Positions 1 through 9,533 are shown, numbered from the stretch's first letter. The stretch is DNA of 35,202 bases from an uncultured Planctomycetales bacterium (GCA_903926465.1 CAIYJE010000043.1:1-35202), one strand, 5' to 3'. Program-made: numbers and translations. Notes: generated by a model not told the origin, from the sequence alone.

Positions 1-926
1 CGCACCGTGGGCTCCAGCGCCAGTAATGGCTCAGCCTCAAACAAGGCTCGGACCGGCTGTTCCTGCGGACTGCCAATCTCCACGATCAATGCCCCGCCCG
101 GGTTCAACCGATTCACGGCTCCCGCCACAATCGGCCGCACAATCTCCAGACCGTCCACGCCCCCACTGAGCGCCAGGTGGGGTTCATAGTCTCGAACGCC
201 TGGCTCCAGCCCAGCAATATCCTCTGCTGGGATATAAGGGGGGTTGGAAAGAATCGCGTCGAACGGCGGCTCCCCTTGCACAGGCTCGTATAGCGATCCG
301 AGCCGGAACTCAATCCGATCGGCCAGATTCAGAGTTACGGCATTTTCCTTGGCAATCGCCAGAGCTTCGGGACTCACATCGGTGGCAATGATCTGTGCCG
401 ACTTGTGCCGGCTCACAATGGCCAGGGAGATCGCACCCGATCCGGTGCCAATCTCCAGAACGCGGGGAGCCTCTTTCCCCTTGAACCGCGTGAGGAACTC
501 GGCCACCAGGGTCTCTGTATCGGGGCGTGGAATCAAAACGGCCGGAGAAACCTTGAGGGCGAGGGCATAGAACTCTTTGCGACCAACCAGATACGCCACG
601 GGTGCGCCGGCGGCTCGCTGCTTGACCAGGTCTTTGAAGGCCGCCCGTTTGACTGGGTCTGGTTCCTGGTCATACCCCGTGTAAAGCTGAACCCGTGACC
701 AGCCTAGCACGTGTGCCAGCAGAACCTCGGCATCCAGCCTGGGGCTTTCTGCATGCTTGGTTTTAAGGTAATCGGTGGTCCAGACAAGCAACCGCTTGAC
801 CGTCCAGCGTTCCTCGTCGCTTTCAGGGTTGTCACTCACCGGTGGTGGAGGCGCGGGGGCGGGCTGAGCCTGGCGAAAGGACCGCTTGGGAAAACTACGT
901 CGTTGTTCGGGAAAGGAACGGCTCAT
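1..926 (-). CDS. prmC: PrmC/HemK peptide chain release factor N5-glutamine methyltransferase (partial, C-terminus off the left edge)
   Basis: This enzyme uses S-adenosylmethionine to methylate the glutamine of the GGQ motif in release factors. The reverse-strand frame is open from the ATG at 926-924 to the window edge, about 308 codons. It shows a PrmC-like N-terminal helical region, the SAM-binding motif [14 protein letters not shown] and the catalytic motif NPPYIP. The ATG overlaps the TGA of prfA (ATGA, 4-bp overlap), so the two genes are probably translationally coupled. An alternative GTG at 839-837 would remove a proline-rich leader of about 29 residues; the overlap makes me prefer the ATG. 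The gene sits directly downstream of its own substrate gene, as in many bacteria. The last residues are missing because the window ends. Confidence 0.93.
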   Translation of the reverse strand, partial: MSRSFPEQRRSFPKRSFRQAQPAPAPPPPVSDNPESDEERWTVKRLLVWTTDYLKTKHAESPRLDAEVLLAHVLGWSRVQLYTGYDQEPDPVKRAAFKDLVKQRAAGAPVAYLVGRKEFYALALKVSPAVLIPRPDTETLVAEFLTRFKGKEAPRVLEIGTGSGAISLAIVSRHKSAQIIATDVSPEALAIAKENAVTLNLADRIEFRLGSLYEPVQGEPPFDAILSNPPYIPAEDIAGLEPGVRDYEPHLALSGGVDGLEIVRPIVAGAVNRLNPGGALIVEIGSPQEQPVRALFEAEPLLALEPTV

Positions 927-2005
927 CGCAGGGCGAGCTCGCCAAGCTGTTCGCGCCGGTCGTGCTCAATCAGGGGCTCGGTTAGCAACTCGAGTTCCCC
1001 CTGCACGATCCGGTCGAGGTTATACAGGGTCAGTCCAATCCGGTGATCGGTCATCCGATTCTGCGGGAAGTTGTAAGTTCGAATGCGCTGGGAGCGATCG
1101 CCCGAACCAATCAGGGTCCGTCTGGCCTCCGCGCGTTCTTCGTGCACCTTTTCGCGTTGCATTTCAAACAACCGGCTTCGCAGTAACCGCAAGGCTTTCG
1201 CCTTGTTCCGGTGCTGGCTGCGTTCGTCACGGCAAATCACCACCAGCCCGCTGGGTCGATGGGTGAGCCGCACGGCGCTTTCGGTTTTGTTCACGTGCTG
1301 GCCGCCGGGGCCACCGGCTCGCATCACATCGACGTCAAGGTCCTCGGTGCGGATCTCAACCTCAACTTCTTCGGGCTCGGCCATCACGGCCACCGTGGCC
1401 AGTGACGTGTGAATTCGCCCTTGCGCTTCGGTTTCCGGAACCCGCTGGACCCGGTGCCCGCCGCTTTCAAACTGAAGGTGACGGTACGCGGATTCGCCCG
1501 AGATGCTGAATGAGGCTTCCTTGAACCCACCCAGTTCGGTGGGTACGAACTCCAGCCCCTCGAATTTCCAGCCCATTCGCTCTGCAAAGCGTCTGTACAT
1601 TTCGTACAGATCCCGCACAAACAGGGCCGCCTCATCGCCACCCGTACCAGCGCGTAGTTCCATGATCAGGCTGGCGTAGTCGGCGTCGGTCTGGCGTGCA
1701 TAAAGCACGTCCCGGAGGGCGTCCATCGCCACCGATTCCCGTTGCTTCAAGATTTCGAGTTCACTGCGGGCATATTCGGCGAGTTCTGGGTCAGCCGATT
1801 CCTCAAGCAACCGCTCAGCTTCCTGAATCTGCTGGTTGACCTCAAGGTAACGACCGAACGGAAGGGCAATTTTGGCCAGCCCGCCCCGTTCGCGAGCCAG
1901 AGCAGTAACCTGCGCAGGGTCAGTGGCAACTGCCGGATCAGACAGTGCCGCCTCAATTTCCTGATACCGCTGGTAATCCGCTTGCAGCTTGTCGAACACG
2001 CCCAT
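923..2005 (-). CDS. prfA: Peptide chain release factor 1
   Basis: RF1 recognises UAA and UAG stop codons in the ribosomal A site and triggers peptidyl-tRNA hydrolysis. From the ATG at 2005-2003 the protein is 360 residues, the usual RF1 length. The PxT-type recognition tripeptide (PET, about residues 190-192) and the flanking QGRIHTS are RF1-like. The catalytic GGQ loop ([16 protein letters not shown]) places the GGQ at 234-236. The frame stays open to 2062, but the extra 19 residues do not resemble RF1, whose N-terminus fits [13 protein letters not shown] sits directly against the chosen ATG, closer than an ideal ribosome binding site. The gene lies between rpmE and prmC. Confidence 0.96.
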   Translation of the reverse strand: MGVFDKLQADYQRYQEIEAALSDPAVATDPAQVTALARERGGLAKIALPFGRYLEVNQQIQEAERLLEESADPELAEYARSELEILKQRESVAMDALRDVLYARQTDADYASLIMELRAGTGGDEAALFVRDLYEMYRRFAERMGWKFEGLEFVPTELGGFKEASFSISGESAYRHLQFESGGHRVQRVPETEAQGRIHTSLATVAVMAEPEEVEVEIRTEDLDVDVMRAGGPGGQHVNKTESAVRLTHRPSGLVVICRDERSQHRNKAKALRLLRSRLFEMQREKVHEERAEARRTLIGSGDRSQRIRTYNFPQNRMTDHRIGLTLYNLDRIVQGELELLTEPLIEHDRREQLGELALR

Positions 2006-2114
2006 CCTCAACCGTTGAAACCGATCCTGATCGAGCGAGATGGCCAACGAACAACGGCCCACCCGCGGTCAAACTGACCGGCGAGGGGCCGTAGTATCAG
2101 ATAGCCAGTGGAAA

Positions 2115-2360
2115 CTAGGCCTGAACAGGCTCTTCGGCGCCCTTCTTCTTGGCTTTGCCGTAGGTGCCCGAGAACTTCTTATTGAACCGGTCGACGCGGC
2201 CGGCCGTATCCATGAACTTCACCGTGCCGGTGAAGAACGGATGGCACTTGGAGCAGACTTCGACCATGATCTTCGACCGTGTGCTACGGGTGAGAAAGGT
2301 CGTTCCACAACCGCAGTTCACGGTTGCATCATCGTATTTGGGGTGAATGCCGTCTTTCAT
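2115..2360 (-). CDS. rpmE: 50S ribosomal protein L31 (zinc-binding type)
   Basis: This is an 81-residue basic protein of the large ribosomal subunit. It starts MKDGIHPKY, typical of L31. Four cysteines (C16, C18, C36, C39, as CGC and CSKC) form the zinc ribbon of the zinc-containing L31 type, as opposed to the zinc-free paralogue made under zinc starvation. The conserved CHPFFTG segment follows. The frame extends upstream to 2582, but the start at 2360 gives the family length. The tail [11 protein letters not shown] is a short extension. It leads the rpmE-prfA-prmC run, with about 110 bp to prfA. No clear Shine-Dalgarno sequence is seen before the ATG. Confidence 0.95.
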   Translation of the reverse strand: MKDGIHPKYDDATVNCGCGTTFLTRSTRSKIMVEVCSKCHPFFTGTVKFMDTAGRVDRFNKKFSGTYGKAKKKGAEEPVQA

Positions 2361-2578
2361 GGCCGAGGAGTCCCGATTTTCGAACGAAGCAGGTAAACGT
2401 GCCCGCGCACGGTGAGCCGCGCTGCAAGAAGGCAAGACAGTCAATGTAACCAACCGGCCGCACGAAATCGAGACCAAAATAGAGACCGGCTGTGCACTCC
2501 TGAACATGCCAGGCTGACAACCGGTCCAAAGAATGGCGATGGCGGTACCTGAAAGCAATGCAATCAGGCCTAAACCGC

Positions 2579-3280
2579 TCACTCGAACCGTGTATTTTGA
2601 ATATTGTCGCCCGGTGCATGGTCTACGAAGTGCCAGGAGAGTTCCTGGACCACAATACCCACGAACTTATTCTTGAAGGCGGTGGCGTTCACGCCGGCCT
2701 CGATCGGGATATGTCCGGTGACCGGATAGTTGGTGGACCGGTCTCCTTCATAGATGATCTTGGCTTCTTTGGATCGTTCGGAAATGGATCGCCCCTTGGC
2801 ATCGGTTGGGTGGGCAAGCTCGACGACCCGGATGTGGGTGTCGGAATGCCCCTCGAACAGGCCTGGACTGTTGGGGTTCTGCATCTCGAAGTTACGAATT
2901 TCCAGGAAGATGGCCACGTCCGCTTCAAAAGCGCGGGCGGCCTCGGCTGGGTCGGTCCAGGTTGGCTTGGCCTGGCTCCAGGCCCTGACCTGGGAGGGGT
3001 CGACCAGGTCGATCTTCTTGATCTCTTTGGTGAGGGTGGTGCAAAGACCACGGGTAATTTCTTGTTCAATCCCGATGCCGTCGCCAGAAGCGGCGGAGGT
3101 GGTCAGAACCACCACCCGTTTCCCTTTGAGAGAGGGACAGGGCGCGGGAAGCTTCTGATCAAATGGCTGTAGGAAGAACATGGCCTGACGTGGGTCGCAT
3201 CCGACGAGCGACCCAAACGTGCCGGCGGAAATTGCGAGTTTCAGGGCCGTACGGCGGTGCATCCGTTGCTGGCTCGGCAT
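2579..3280 (-). CDS. Putative twin-arginine lipoprotein, unknown function
   Basis: This 233-residue protein matches no characterised family that I recognise. Its N-terminus has an RRTALK motif (RR at 9-10), a hydrophobic stretch and a lipobox LVGC with the cysteine at 28. It is therefore predicted to be exported and lipid-anchored, possibly by the Tat route. The mature part is soluble-looking, with the segments [32 protein letters not shown] and [17 protein letters not shown]. This gives the impression of an alpha/beta fold that handles a per-request value rather than an enzyme with an obvious catalytic motif. AAAGGA lies 8 bases before the ATG and supports this start. It is upstream of rpmE with a 218-bp gap, so an operon link is not shown. 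Confidence 0.75.
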   Translation of the reverse strand: MPSQQRMHRRTALKLAISAGTFGSLVGCDPRQAMFFLQPFDQKLPAPCPSLKGKRVVVLTTSAASGDGIGIEQEITRGLCTTLTKEIKKIDLVDPSQVRAWSQAKPTWTDPAEAARAFEADVAIFLEIRNFEMQNPNSPGLFEGHSDTHIRVVELAHPTDAKGRSISERSKEAKIIYEGDRSTNYPVTGHIPIEAGVNATAFKNKFVGIVVQELSWHFVDHAPGDNIQNTRFE

Positions 3281-3368
3281 GAGGGACGTCCTTTCCCCTG
3301 CTTCGTCGGTGAATATATCTCTGGGTTCACGCGCGGCAAGGTAGCCGGGCGTTCCAAACTCGGCAAGA

Positions 3369-4160
3369 TCACTTATCCCGAGGGTCTGGTAATGGTTCGC
3401 CCGGGCCAGGGGTGAAAACCCGGCTGGGTGCCAGGTCTGCGGCCGGGCGATGAGGCCCGGCCAGTGCGGGTTTCCAGGATCGCCCGCCCTGGCGGACCGA
3501 TTCCAGCTCAGCTGCCCAGGTCTCGGCTTCCTGGCTGGCCTGATTCATCGATCGCTCGACCAGAAGGCGATATTCTTCCAGAGTTTCTCGGTTGGCGTCA
3601 CGCGGTACGCGTACGGCCGCCGGAACCACGCAGGTGGCCTCTGAAAATGGCTTGGGAACCGCGAACCGGTCCCAGCTATTGGCCCGCCAGCAACGACTGA
3701 ACGCCATGCCCGCCCCCACAATGGGCAAGCCCAGCCGACTGGCCGTGTAGATCATCCCCTGAGACACATGTCTGCGAGGGCCGCGTGGGCCATCGGGCGT
3801 GAAGCAGAGGTTCCCTTTCACGTTTTCCATTTCTCGAAGCGCGCGGGCACCGCCACGGGTGGTTGAGCCCCGGATCACGCCAAATCCCAACCGGCGCACC
3901 ACCTGGGTGATCATTTCACCATCGGCATGATCGCTGATCAGAATGTGCATCTCTGGCCAGTTCCAGTAATAGGCTGGAAACAGCATCACCTCATGAAAAA
4001 AGGCATAAATATAGGGCTGACCCTGCCGGCGGGTTTCTTCAGGATTCACCGAGGGATCGGCATACCGGAAATGGAATTTCACGGTGCCCACCAGGCGCCT
4101 GATCGACCACGCGCCGGCCACGCCCACCCCTTTGATCAGCAGCGGATGACGAATTTTCAT
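3369..4160 (-). CDS. DUF374 lysophospholipid acyltransferase-like protein
   Basis: This 263-residue protein resembles the DUF374 family, which belongs to the lysophospholipid/lipid A acyltransferase superfamily. Visible hallmarks are FHEVMLFPAYYW (H56, E57), the SDHADGEMI block (76-84), the RGSTTRGGARAL block (97-108) and TPDGPRGPRR (121-130). These are the conserved family blocks of the putative acyl-acceptor and acyl-CoA/ACP site. The N-terminal 25 residues could associate with the membrane, as in lipid A acyltransferases. The last 35 residues are proline- and arginine-rich and look disordered. GGGAGG sits 8 bases before the ATG. The likely role is acylation of a membrane lipid or lipid A precursor; the exact substrate cannot be read from sequence. 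Confidence 0.85.
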   Translation of the reverse strand: MKIRHPLLIKGVGVAGAWSIRRLVGTVKFHFRYADPSVNPEETRRQGQPYIYAFFHEVMLFPAYYWNWPEMHILISDHADGEMITQVVRRLGFGVIRGSTTRGGARALREMENVKGNLCFTPDGPRGPRRHVSQGMIYTASRLGLPIVGAGMAFSRCWRANSWDRFAVPKPFSEATCVVPAAVRVPRDANRETLEEYRLLVERSMNQASQEAETWAAELESVRQGGRSWKPALAGPHRPAADLAPSRVFTPGPGEPLPDPRDK

Positions 4161-4333
4161 GCCAACAACCTCCCTGCCCCCCGCTCAGGCCGTTGACGAC
4201 CTGCTTCATCCTTGGTGTGGGACTCTTACCGGAAACCGGCACAAAAACCCAGAGCAAAACCGGCAGTTCACCGGCATTCCACTCGGCGCTTGACCGACCG
4301 GCCGGCGAGAGTTCCCACTCTCATAGAGAGGAC

Positions 4334-4369
4334 GATCTGGAGCGCCGCCCCCCCCCCCCAAACCAGATC
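4334..4369. repeat. Small hairpin with a poly-C tract in its loop
   Basis: GATCTGG (4334-4340) and CCAGATC (4363-4369) are perfect 7-bp complements. The loop contains 12 consecutive C (4348-4359). A homopolymer of this length is prone to slippage. No coding frame depends on it here. Confidence 0.6.
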
Positions 4370-4407
4370 CAGGGCCACTTCTGCCGCTGCACCGGCTTCG
4401 AATTGCT

Positions 4408-4495
4408 GCGGTTCACGATTGGGCGGTAAAGGTGAGACAGCCGCCCTCGGCTGTCTTTTCGGGTTGTTTGTGCGTGCAACCCAATCGTGAACCGC
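4408..4495. repeat. 88-bp MITE-like inverted-repeat element, short form
   Basis: Perfect 16-bp terminal inverted repeats, GCGGTTCACGATTGGG at 4408-4423 and its complement at 4480-4495, flank a core with the hairpin GACAGCCG-CCCT-CGGCTGTC (4436-4455). Both the ends and the core recur in the larger element at 9574-9789, so these are two members of one repeat family. There is no coding capacity. Inner sequence beside the right arm (GTTGCACGCAC) also matches the inner arm of the larger element. Confidence 0.8.
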
Positions 4496-4673
4496 CACCA
4501 GGGAGAAATCTCGCCCCATCCATGAGATCATTCCCTGAAATCCAGGGGGCGATTCGCCAAAATGGGAACAGGTATTTCGCGGTATCTGAGCCCGTCCCTA
4601 TTTTGAACCGGTTTCCGTGCGATGACAGAAGAGCCTGAATCCTGAGCATTTTTCACAAAGTGCAACTGCCGCA

Positions 4674-5510
4674 TTAGCCCAAAGGCCAGGTACCGCTGAA
4701 GACCTCGACCGCGGGGCCGGTCATGAAGACCGAGGCATCGTCGGCCGCCCATTCCAGTTCCAGCGGGCCGCCCGGCAAATGCGCCAGCAATCGCCGAGCC
4801 GTTTTGCCTGTCAGAACCCCCGCCACACAAACCGAGCAGGCCCCGGTGCCACACGCCAAGGTAATGCCCGAACCCCGCTCCCAGGTTCGCATCCGCACCT
4901 CGCCCGAACCTAGAACCTGAACAAAATGCACGTTCACCCTGCGCGGGAAGGCGGGGTGATGCTCAATGGCCGCCCCGAGCTTTTCCACCGGAAACGCCTC
5001 GACATCATCCACGTAAATCACGGCATGGGGGTTCCCCATCGAGACGCAGGTCACGGCCCAGGTCTGGCCGTCTACCACCAGCGGGGCATTCACCGGCGGA
5101 TCGCCCGGCAGGGTGGTTGGAATTTCGGCCGATTTCAAGATCGGCGGACCCATCTCAACCCGGATCCGCTTTGCCCGCTCATTTCGAGCCTCGATGTCCA
5201 GAGTCAGAACCCCACGCCCTGTCTCAATCTTCACCCGGGGCTTGTGGGCAATACCATGATCGTAAACATACTTGGCCACACACCGGACGCCATTCCCGCA
5301 CATCTCAGATTCTGAGCCATCGGCGTTGAACATCCGCATCCGGGCGTCAGCCTTATCGGATGGGCCTATCAGGATCAGCCCATCAGACCCCACGCCAAAG
5401 TGCCGATCACTCACGGCCACCGCCAGAGCCACCGGATCGGCTACGGTCTCCTCGAAGAGATTCACGTAAACGTAGTCGTTACCCAGCCCCTGCATCTTCG
5501 TAAATCGCAT
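4674..5510 (-). CDS. dapF: Diaminopimelate epimerase
   Basis: This enzyme converts LL- to meso-diaminopimelate in the lysine and peptidoglycan pathway. The 278-residue length is typical. Both catalytic cysteines are visible: C71 in MCGNGVRC and C220 in [10 protein letters not shown]. The N-terminal [12 protein letters not shown] and the internal [10 protein letters not shown] are standard family blocks. The start ATG at 5510-5508 gives the usual [14 protein letters not shown]-terminus, although no strong ribosome binding site precedes it. Its presence fits recent evidence that planctomycetes make peptidoglycan. It is divergent from the M50 protease gene across a gap of about 260 bp. Confidence 0.97.
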   Translation of the reverse strand: MRFTKMQGLGNDYVYVNLFEETVADPVALAVAVSDRHFGVGSDGLILIGPSDKADARMRMFNADGSESEMCGNGVRCVAKYVYDHGIAHKPRVKIETGRGVLTLDIEARNERAKRIRVEMGPPILKSAEIPTTLPGDPPVNAPLVVDGQTWAVTCVSMGNPHAVIYVDDVEAFPVEKLGAAIEHHPAFPRRVNVHFVQVLGSGEVRMRTWERGSGITLACGTGACSVCVAGVLTGKTARRLLAHLPGGPLELEWAADDASVFMTGPAVEVFSGTWPLG

Positions 5511-5676
5511 CGTGGAGTTCTGCCCTAAGCCATGACGTGAGTCGTACTTTCAAAACCTGGTACAGGACTTGAAACAACGCCTCACCAAAATCTGGATCGT
5601 CCTCATGATCGTACCCCGAAGCAGGTCCTATTTTGGCAAAGCATCCCGCCCCAAGTCGAGAGACCGATCGGTCCGG

Positions 5677-5707
5677 TTGGCAAATGCCTGAGCCTAACGG
5701 GTATAAT
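5677..5707 (+). promoter_or_regulatory. Candidate sigma-70-type promoter for the M50 protease gene
   Basis: A -35-like TTGGCA (5677-5682, 5 of 6 to consensus) and a perfect -10 TATAAT (5702-5707) are separated by 19 bp. Transcription from here would begin near 5714, about 60 bp before the preferred GTG start at 5774. This argues against the upstream TTG and ATG starts of the same frame. Confidence 0.55.
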
Positions 5708-5773
5708 CATTTTGGAAAGCCCCGGGGGATCACGGATCTCCCCACTTCATTCCTCTGGTCGAAAGGCCTAGCC

Positions 5774-6583
5774 GTGTTCGGTGTTTCCGAATCGTCCCCC
5801 TTCGACCTGAACTTCCGGATGCTGAATGCACCGGTCAGGATTACCGGCTGGTTCTGGCTGATTTCCATCATGATTGGTGGAAATCATGACCCCCAGGGGG
5901 CCGTGATCTGGGTCTTCTCGGTGCTGGTCTCCATTTTGGTGCACGAGTTTGGCCACGGCCTGATGGCCCGTCGGTTTGGGCACAGCTTTGAGGTGACCCT
6001 TCACGGTATGGGTGGAGTTTGCACCTACGACGCAAGCCACGACAGCACCGGACAACGACTTGCCGTACTGGCGGCCGGGCCCTTTGCCCAGTTGCTGTTT
6101 CTGGTTTTCATCTGTGTGGTCTTTGGCGGCTGGATGGGGCTCACGGCAGGTTCAAACCTGGCACTGGCCCAGTTCTTGTTCGGCATGACCCCAGATCAGA
6201 CCGCGGCCGGCAACCTCTTCATGGCCATGCGCGAACACCAGACCGCGTTTGAAGCCTACCAAGACCTGTTCCAGATCAACCTGCTCTGGCCGCTCCTGAA
6301 TCTTCTGCCAATCTGGCCACTCGACGGCGGCCAGATGGCCTGTGAATCTCTGGCGCACGTGAACCGCAGAGATGGACGCCGCTGGGGACACATTCTTTCT
6401 CTTGTAACGTCTGGCCTTTTCATTATTTACATTCTTTATCAGGCACGCGGCGAACCCGGCAAGGATTACTTTTTCCGAGTCATCTGGTTCGGATTCTTCG
6501 GGTACTTGAATTACCAGGTCCTGCAGTCCTACCATGCCAGATACCGGGCCTACGGTCCTGACAATGATGGCGACTGGCGCTGA
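5774..6583 (+). CDS. Site-2 protease family intramembrane metalloprotease (M50)
   Basis: This is a membrane zinc protease expected to cut substrates within or near the bilayer, as S2P and SpoIVFB-type enzymes do. From the GTG at 5774 it is 269 residues. The zinc motif HEFGH is at 57-61, in a membrane segment beginning VSILVHEFGHGLMARRFG. The third ligand lies in NLLPIWPLDGG (D184). Other hydrophobic segments fall near 25-36, 96-120, 168-182 and 200-222. The frame is open back to a TTG at 5633, but that leader is low-complexity and overlaps the -10 box. GAAAGG lies 7 bases before the GTG, and FGVSESSPFDLNFRML resembles the usual N-terminus of planctomycete relatives as I recall them. The substrate is unknown. 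Confidence 0.88.
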   Translation: MFGVSESSPFDLNFRMLNAPVRITGWFWLISIMIGGNHDPQGAVIWVFSVLVSILVHEFGHGLMARRFGHSFEVTLHGMGGVCTYDASHDSTGQRLAVLAAGPFAQLLFLVFICVVFGGWMGLTAGSNLALAQFLFGMTPDQTAAGNLFMAMREHQTAFEAYQDLFQINLLWPLLNLLPIWPLDGGQMACESLAHVNRRDGRRWGHILSLVTSGLFIIYILYQARGEPGKDYFFRVIWFGFFGYLNYQVLQSYHARYRAYGPDNDGDWR

Positions 6584-6739
6584 TTTCACGGGTGGGTGTG
6601 CCAACTGCTCACTTCCCCAAGCGGGCTCCATGGTCCACAATGCCATTGGAGCCTGGCGATTCCGGTGGTCTCTTACCGATCTCCGGCATGTCTTAACCGC
6701 AAGGCTGACCACTGCACGTGTCTGTGCCGAAAGTGACCC

Positions 6740-9235
6740 ATGAGCAAGCCCAAGGCCCGTCGAACCGGGCGTTCCGTCCCTTCACGACCGGCCTCCACCG
6801 AAGACTCCCGGCCCAGCTCAGGGCAAGGCAATCGCACAGGGGAGCCTGAATTCGATCGCCTGCCCTCCATCATTCCACTGCTGCCGCTCAGGGCCGACGT
6901 GGTCTTTCCCCAGACCATTTCTCCGCTCATTGTGAATCGACCGAGCGGAATCAGGCTCCTGGATGAGAGCCAGGTTGGAAATAAACTACTGGGCCTGGCC
7001 ACCCAGCTCCGCTCCGACATCGATGACCCAACCCGCGACGACCTTTACCCGGTCCTGTGCGTGGGTTCCATCCTCAAAATGCTCAAGTTCCCGGACGGCA
7101 GCACCCGGGTGGTGATGCAGGGCGTGGCCCGCGCCCGACTGGTGGAAATTGTTCAACACGAACCGTATCTGCTCGGCAAAATTGAGCCCTTGGAAGAGGT
7201 TTCCGTGTCGGGCGTAGAGGTGGAAGCCCTGGTCCACCATGTAACGCACCTGTTTGATCGCATGGTCGAGCAAAGTGCCCAGGTGCCTGAAGAACTCCAG
7301 GTTGCGGTCATGAACACTCGCGACCCTGGCCGCCTGGCCGACCTGCTGGCCTCCAGCCTGCCGTTCCCCATCGAAGAAAAACAAAGGGCTCTGACCGAAC
7401 CGAACGTCAAGGCACGCCTGGAGTTACTGGGCCCGCTGGTGGCCCGCCAATTGGCCGTGATGGAACTGGCCGGCAAGATCCAGGCCCAGGTTGGGTCCGA
7501 ACTGTCTCGCGTGCAACGCGAACACTTCCTCCGTCAGCAGATCAAGGCCATCCAGGAAGAACTCGGCGAAGGCGAGCCTGAGAATCCTGAGATGTCTGAT
7601 CTCGCCAAACGCATTGAGGCCGCCAGCCCGCCAGCCGACGTCAAGAAAGAGGCCAATCGCGAGATCGACCGCCTGAACGACATGCATCCCAGTTCGGCCG
7701 AATTCTCGATCGTCCGTACCTACCTCGACTGGATTGCCTCACTCCCCTGGGCCAAGGCCAGCAAAGACCGACTCGATCTTAAACGGGCCCGCAAGGTGCT
7801 CGATACCGATCATTACGACCTCGAAAAAATCAAAAATCGGATCCTGGAATATCTGGCAGTCCGCAAACTCAAAAACGACATGAAGGGGCCGATCCTCTGT
7901 CTGGTTGGCCCACCCGGGACCGGTAAGACCAGCCTGGGGCGCTCGGTGGCCAAGGCGCTCGGACGCGAGTTCGTACGAGTGAGCCTGGGCGGAGTGCATG
8001 ACGAGGCCGAGATCCGGGGCCATCGCCGAACCTACGTGGCGGCCATGCCTGGCCGGATCATCCAGGGCATTCGCAAGTCCGGTACCAACAACCCGGTCTT
8101 CATGCTCGACGAGGTCGATAAGCTTGGCGCAGACTTCCGCGGCGATCCGTCGGCCGCTTTGCTGGAAGTGCTCGATCCCGAGCAAAACAGCACGTTCCGA
8201 GATCACTACCTGGACCTGGATTTTGACCTCTCAAACGTGATGTTCCTGGCCACCGCCAACTCGCTAGACACCATTCCAGCGCCCCTGCTGGACCGGATGG
8301 AAGTTCTTGAACTACCCGGCTACAGCGAGGAAGAAAAATCGCTCATCGCGCACAAGTTCATCATTCCGAAACAACTGGAGGCCCATGGACTCCAGCAAGA
8401 CGACCTTGTGCTGGTGGAAGCCGCGGTCCGAAGAATTATTGCCGACTACACCCGCGAAGCCGGCCTGAGAAACCTTGAGCGCGAAATTGCCACGGTCTGC
8501 CGCAAGGTGGCCCGCCGGTTCGCGGAAGGGAAGCGGAAGAAGGCCACCATCGAAGCGGCCGAGATTCCCACGTACCTTGGCCCCGCCCGTTACTACCGGG
8601 AAGTGGCAGACCGTACCGGGACCCCAGGAGTGGCCACGGGCCTGGCCTGGACCCCGATCGGAGGCGAGATCCTGTTCGTGGAAGCCACAGCGGTACCCGG
8701 CAAGGGAAGCCTGACCCTGACCGGCCTGCTGGGAGACTCCATGAAGGAAAGCGCCCAAGCCGCCCTGACCTATCTGCGCACCAAGGCCAAGGCGCTCGGC
8801 ATTGATGCCAGCCGCATCTCCCGGACCGATCTCCATATTCATGTGCCCGCAGGCGCGGTTCACAAAGACGGCCCGTCGGCCGGCGTGGCAATTTCTTCGG
8901 CTCTGATCAGCCTTTATTACGATAAAGCCATCCGCAAAGATCTGGCGATGACAGGCGAGGTCACCCTCACGGGCCGGGTTCTGCCCGTGGGTGGAGTTCG
9001 TGAGAAAGTTCTTGCCGCCAGGCGCGCGGGCATTACCCACGTCTTGATCCCTCGGCATAACGAGAAAGACCTGATCGATCTGCCCGTTGAGGTCAAGAAT
9101 GACCTCACGTTCCACATCGTTGAGACCCTCGACGATGTGCTTGAGCACCTTTTCGTTGAGAAAGCCCCGCAAGGTCGCAAGACTACAAGTCGGGGGACTG
9201 CCCAAACTCAACCCAGACGAGCTCAACGGCCCTGA
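6740..9235 (+). CDS. lon: Lon protease (endopeptidase La)
   Basis: This is an ATP-dependent cytosolic protease that degrades misfolded and regulatory proteins. The 831 residues contain, in order: a disordered basic leader (about 1-40), the N-terminal substrate-binding LAN domain (about 41-240), a helical linker (about 240-385), the AAA+ module, and the C-terminal protease domain. The AAA+ module has Walker A GPPGTGKTS from 390 and Walker B with D457 and E458. The protease domain has the Ser-Lys dyad at S713 (KDGPSAGVAI) and K756 (VREKVLAARR). The 43-residue spacing equals that of the E. coli dyad. The tail after about 805 is a short unstructured extension. It stands alone, with 156 bp separating it from the M50 gene. 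No heat-shock element could be identified. Confidence 0.98.
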   Translation: MSKPKARRTGRSVPSRPASTEDSRPSSGQGNRTGEPEFDRLPSIIPLLPLRADVVFPQTISPLIVNRPSGIRLLDESQVGNKLLGLATQLRSDIDDPTRDDLYPVLCVGSILKMLKFPDGSTRVVMQGVARARLVEIVQHEPYLLGKIEPLEEVSVSGVEVEALVHHVTHLFDRMVEQSAQVPEELQVAVMNTRDPGRLADLLASSLPFPIEEKQRALTEPNVKARLELLGPLVARQLAVMELAGKIQAQVGSELSRVQREHFLRQQIKAIQEELGEGEPENPEMSDLAKRIEAASPPADVKKEANREIDRLNDMHPSSAEFSIVRTYLDWIASLPWAKASKDRLDLKRARKVLDTDHYDLEKIKNRILEYLAVRKLKNDMKGPILCLVGPPGTGKTSLGRSVAKALGREFVRVSLGGVHDEAEIRGHRRTYVAAMPGRIIQGIRKSGTNNPVFMLDEVDKLGADFRGDPSAALLEVLDPEQNSTFRDHYLDLDFDLSNVMFLATANSLDTIPAPLLDRMEVLELPGYSEEEKSLIAHKFIIPKQLEAHGLQQDDLVLVEAAVRRIIADYTREAGLRNLEREIATVCRKVARRFAEGKRKKATIEAAEIPTYLGPARYYREVADRTGTPGVATGLAWTPIGGEILFVEATAVPGKGSLTLTGLLGDSMKESAQAALTYLRTKAKALGIDASRISRTDLHIHVPAGAVHKDGPSAGVAISSALISLYYDKAIRKDLAMTGEVTLTGRVLPVGGVREKVLAARRAGITHVLIPRHNEKDLIDLPVEVKNDLTFHIVETLDDVLEHLFVEKAPQGRKTTSRGTAQTQPRRAQRP

Positions 9236-9251
9236 GAACCGATTCTGATCC

Positions 9252-9285
9252 GGGACCGGCTTCTCCCTCGTGAGACGCCGGCCCC
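9252..9285 (+). terminator. Possible lon terminator hairpin
   Basis: GGGACCGGC (9252-9260) can pair with GCCGGCCCC (9277-9285) with one mismatch, 17 bp after the lon stop. A T-run (9304-9308) lies downstream but is not adjacent, so this is weak for an intrinsic terminator. Confidence 0.35.
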
Positions 9286-9379
9286 GGTCTTGCTTCTCAA
9301 GCGTTTTTGGTCGTGGCGTGGCCCGTGAGGGGCCCACGGCTGCGTTATGCTCGGGTTGTCTGATATCAGCCTGAATCGC

Positions 9380-9533
9380 AAGTTTTGAAATTGAACTTTT
9401 GGAATCACAGCCCGCAACATTTCAACGGACGGGGTACTCCTGTTAGCCCGCCGCGTAAGCTTTGAATTTGTGCTTTTGAGCCCCGAGTCCCCAAAATAGC
9501 AGCGGACGGGGTACTCCTGTTAGCCCGACGCGT
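9380..9533 (+). repeat. Two tandem 77-bp repeat units
   Basis: Units run 9380-9456 and 9457-9533. Their 31-bp ends (9426-9456 and 9503-9533) share CGGACGGGGTACTCCTG and TTAGCCCG followed by MCGCGT, differing at one position. Their beginnings (AAGTTTTGAA and AAGCTTTGAA) also match at the same 77-bp offset, while the middles are diverged. Confidence 0.85.

Larger units (their letters stand above)
4161..4673. other. Gene-free 513-bp gap between dapF and the acyltransferase gene
   Basis: No convincing coding frame was found. It contains a C12 homopolymer (4348-4359) in the loop of a 7-bp hairpin, and an 88-bp inverted-repeat element (4408-4495). The rest shows no recognisable RNA gene. Since dapF and the acyltransferase gene are both on the minus strand, the 5' part of this gap in the minus direction should hold the acyltransferase promoter, but I cannot pick one out. 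Confidence 0.6.

Noticed and set aside
8312-9337. 341-codon frame antisense to lon
   Set aside because: Lon is certain on the plus strand. The antisense frame has no recognisable domain.
9426-9533. Repeat array that could be read as a CRISPR
   Set aside because: Only two long direct copies in a 77-bp period with partially related spacers, and inverted copies nearby. No cas genes are present.
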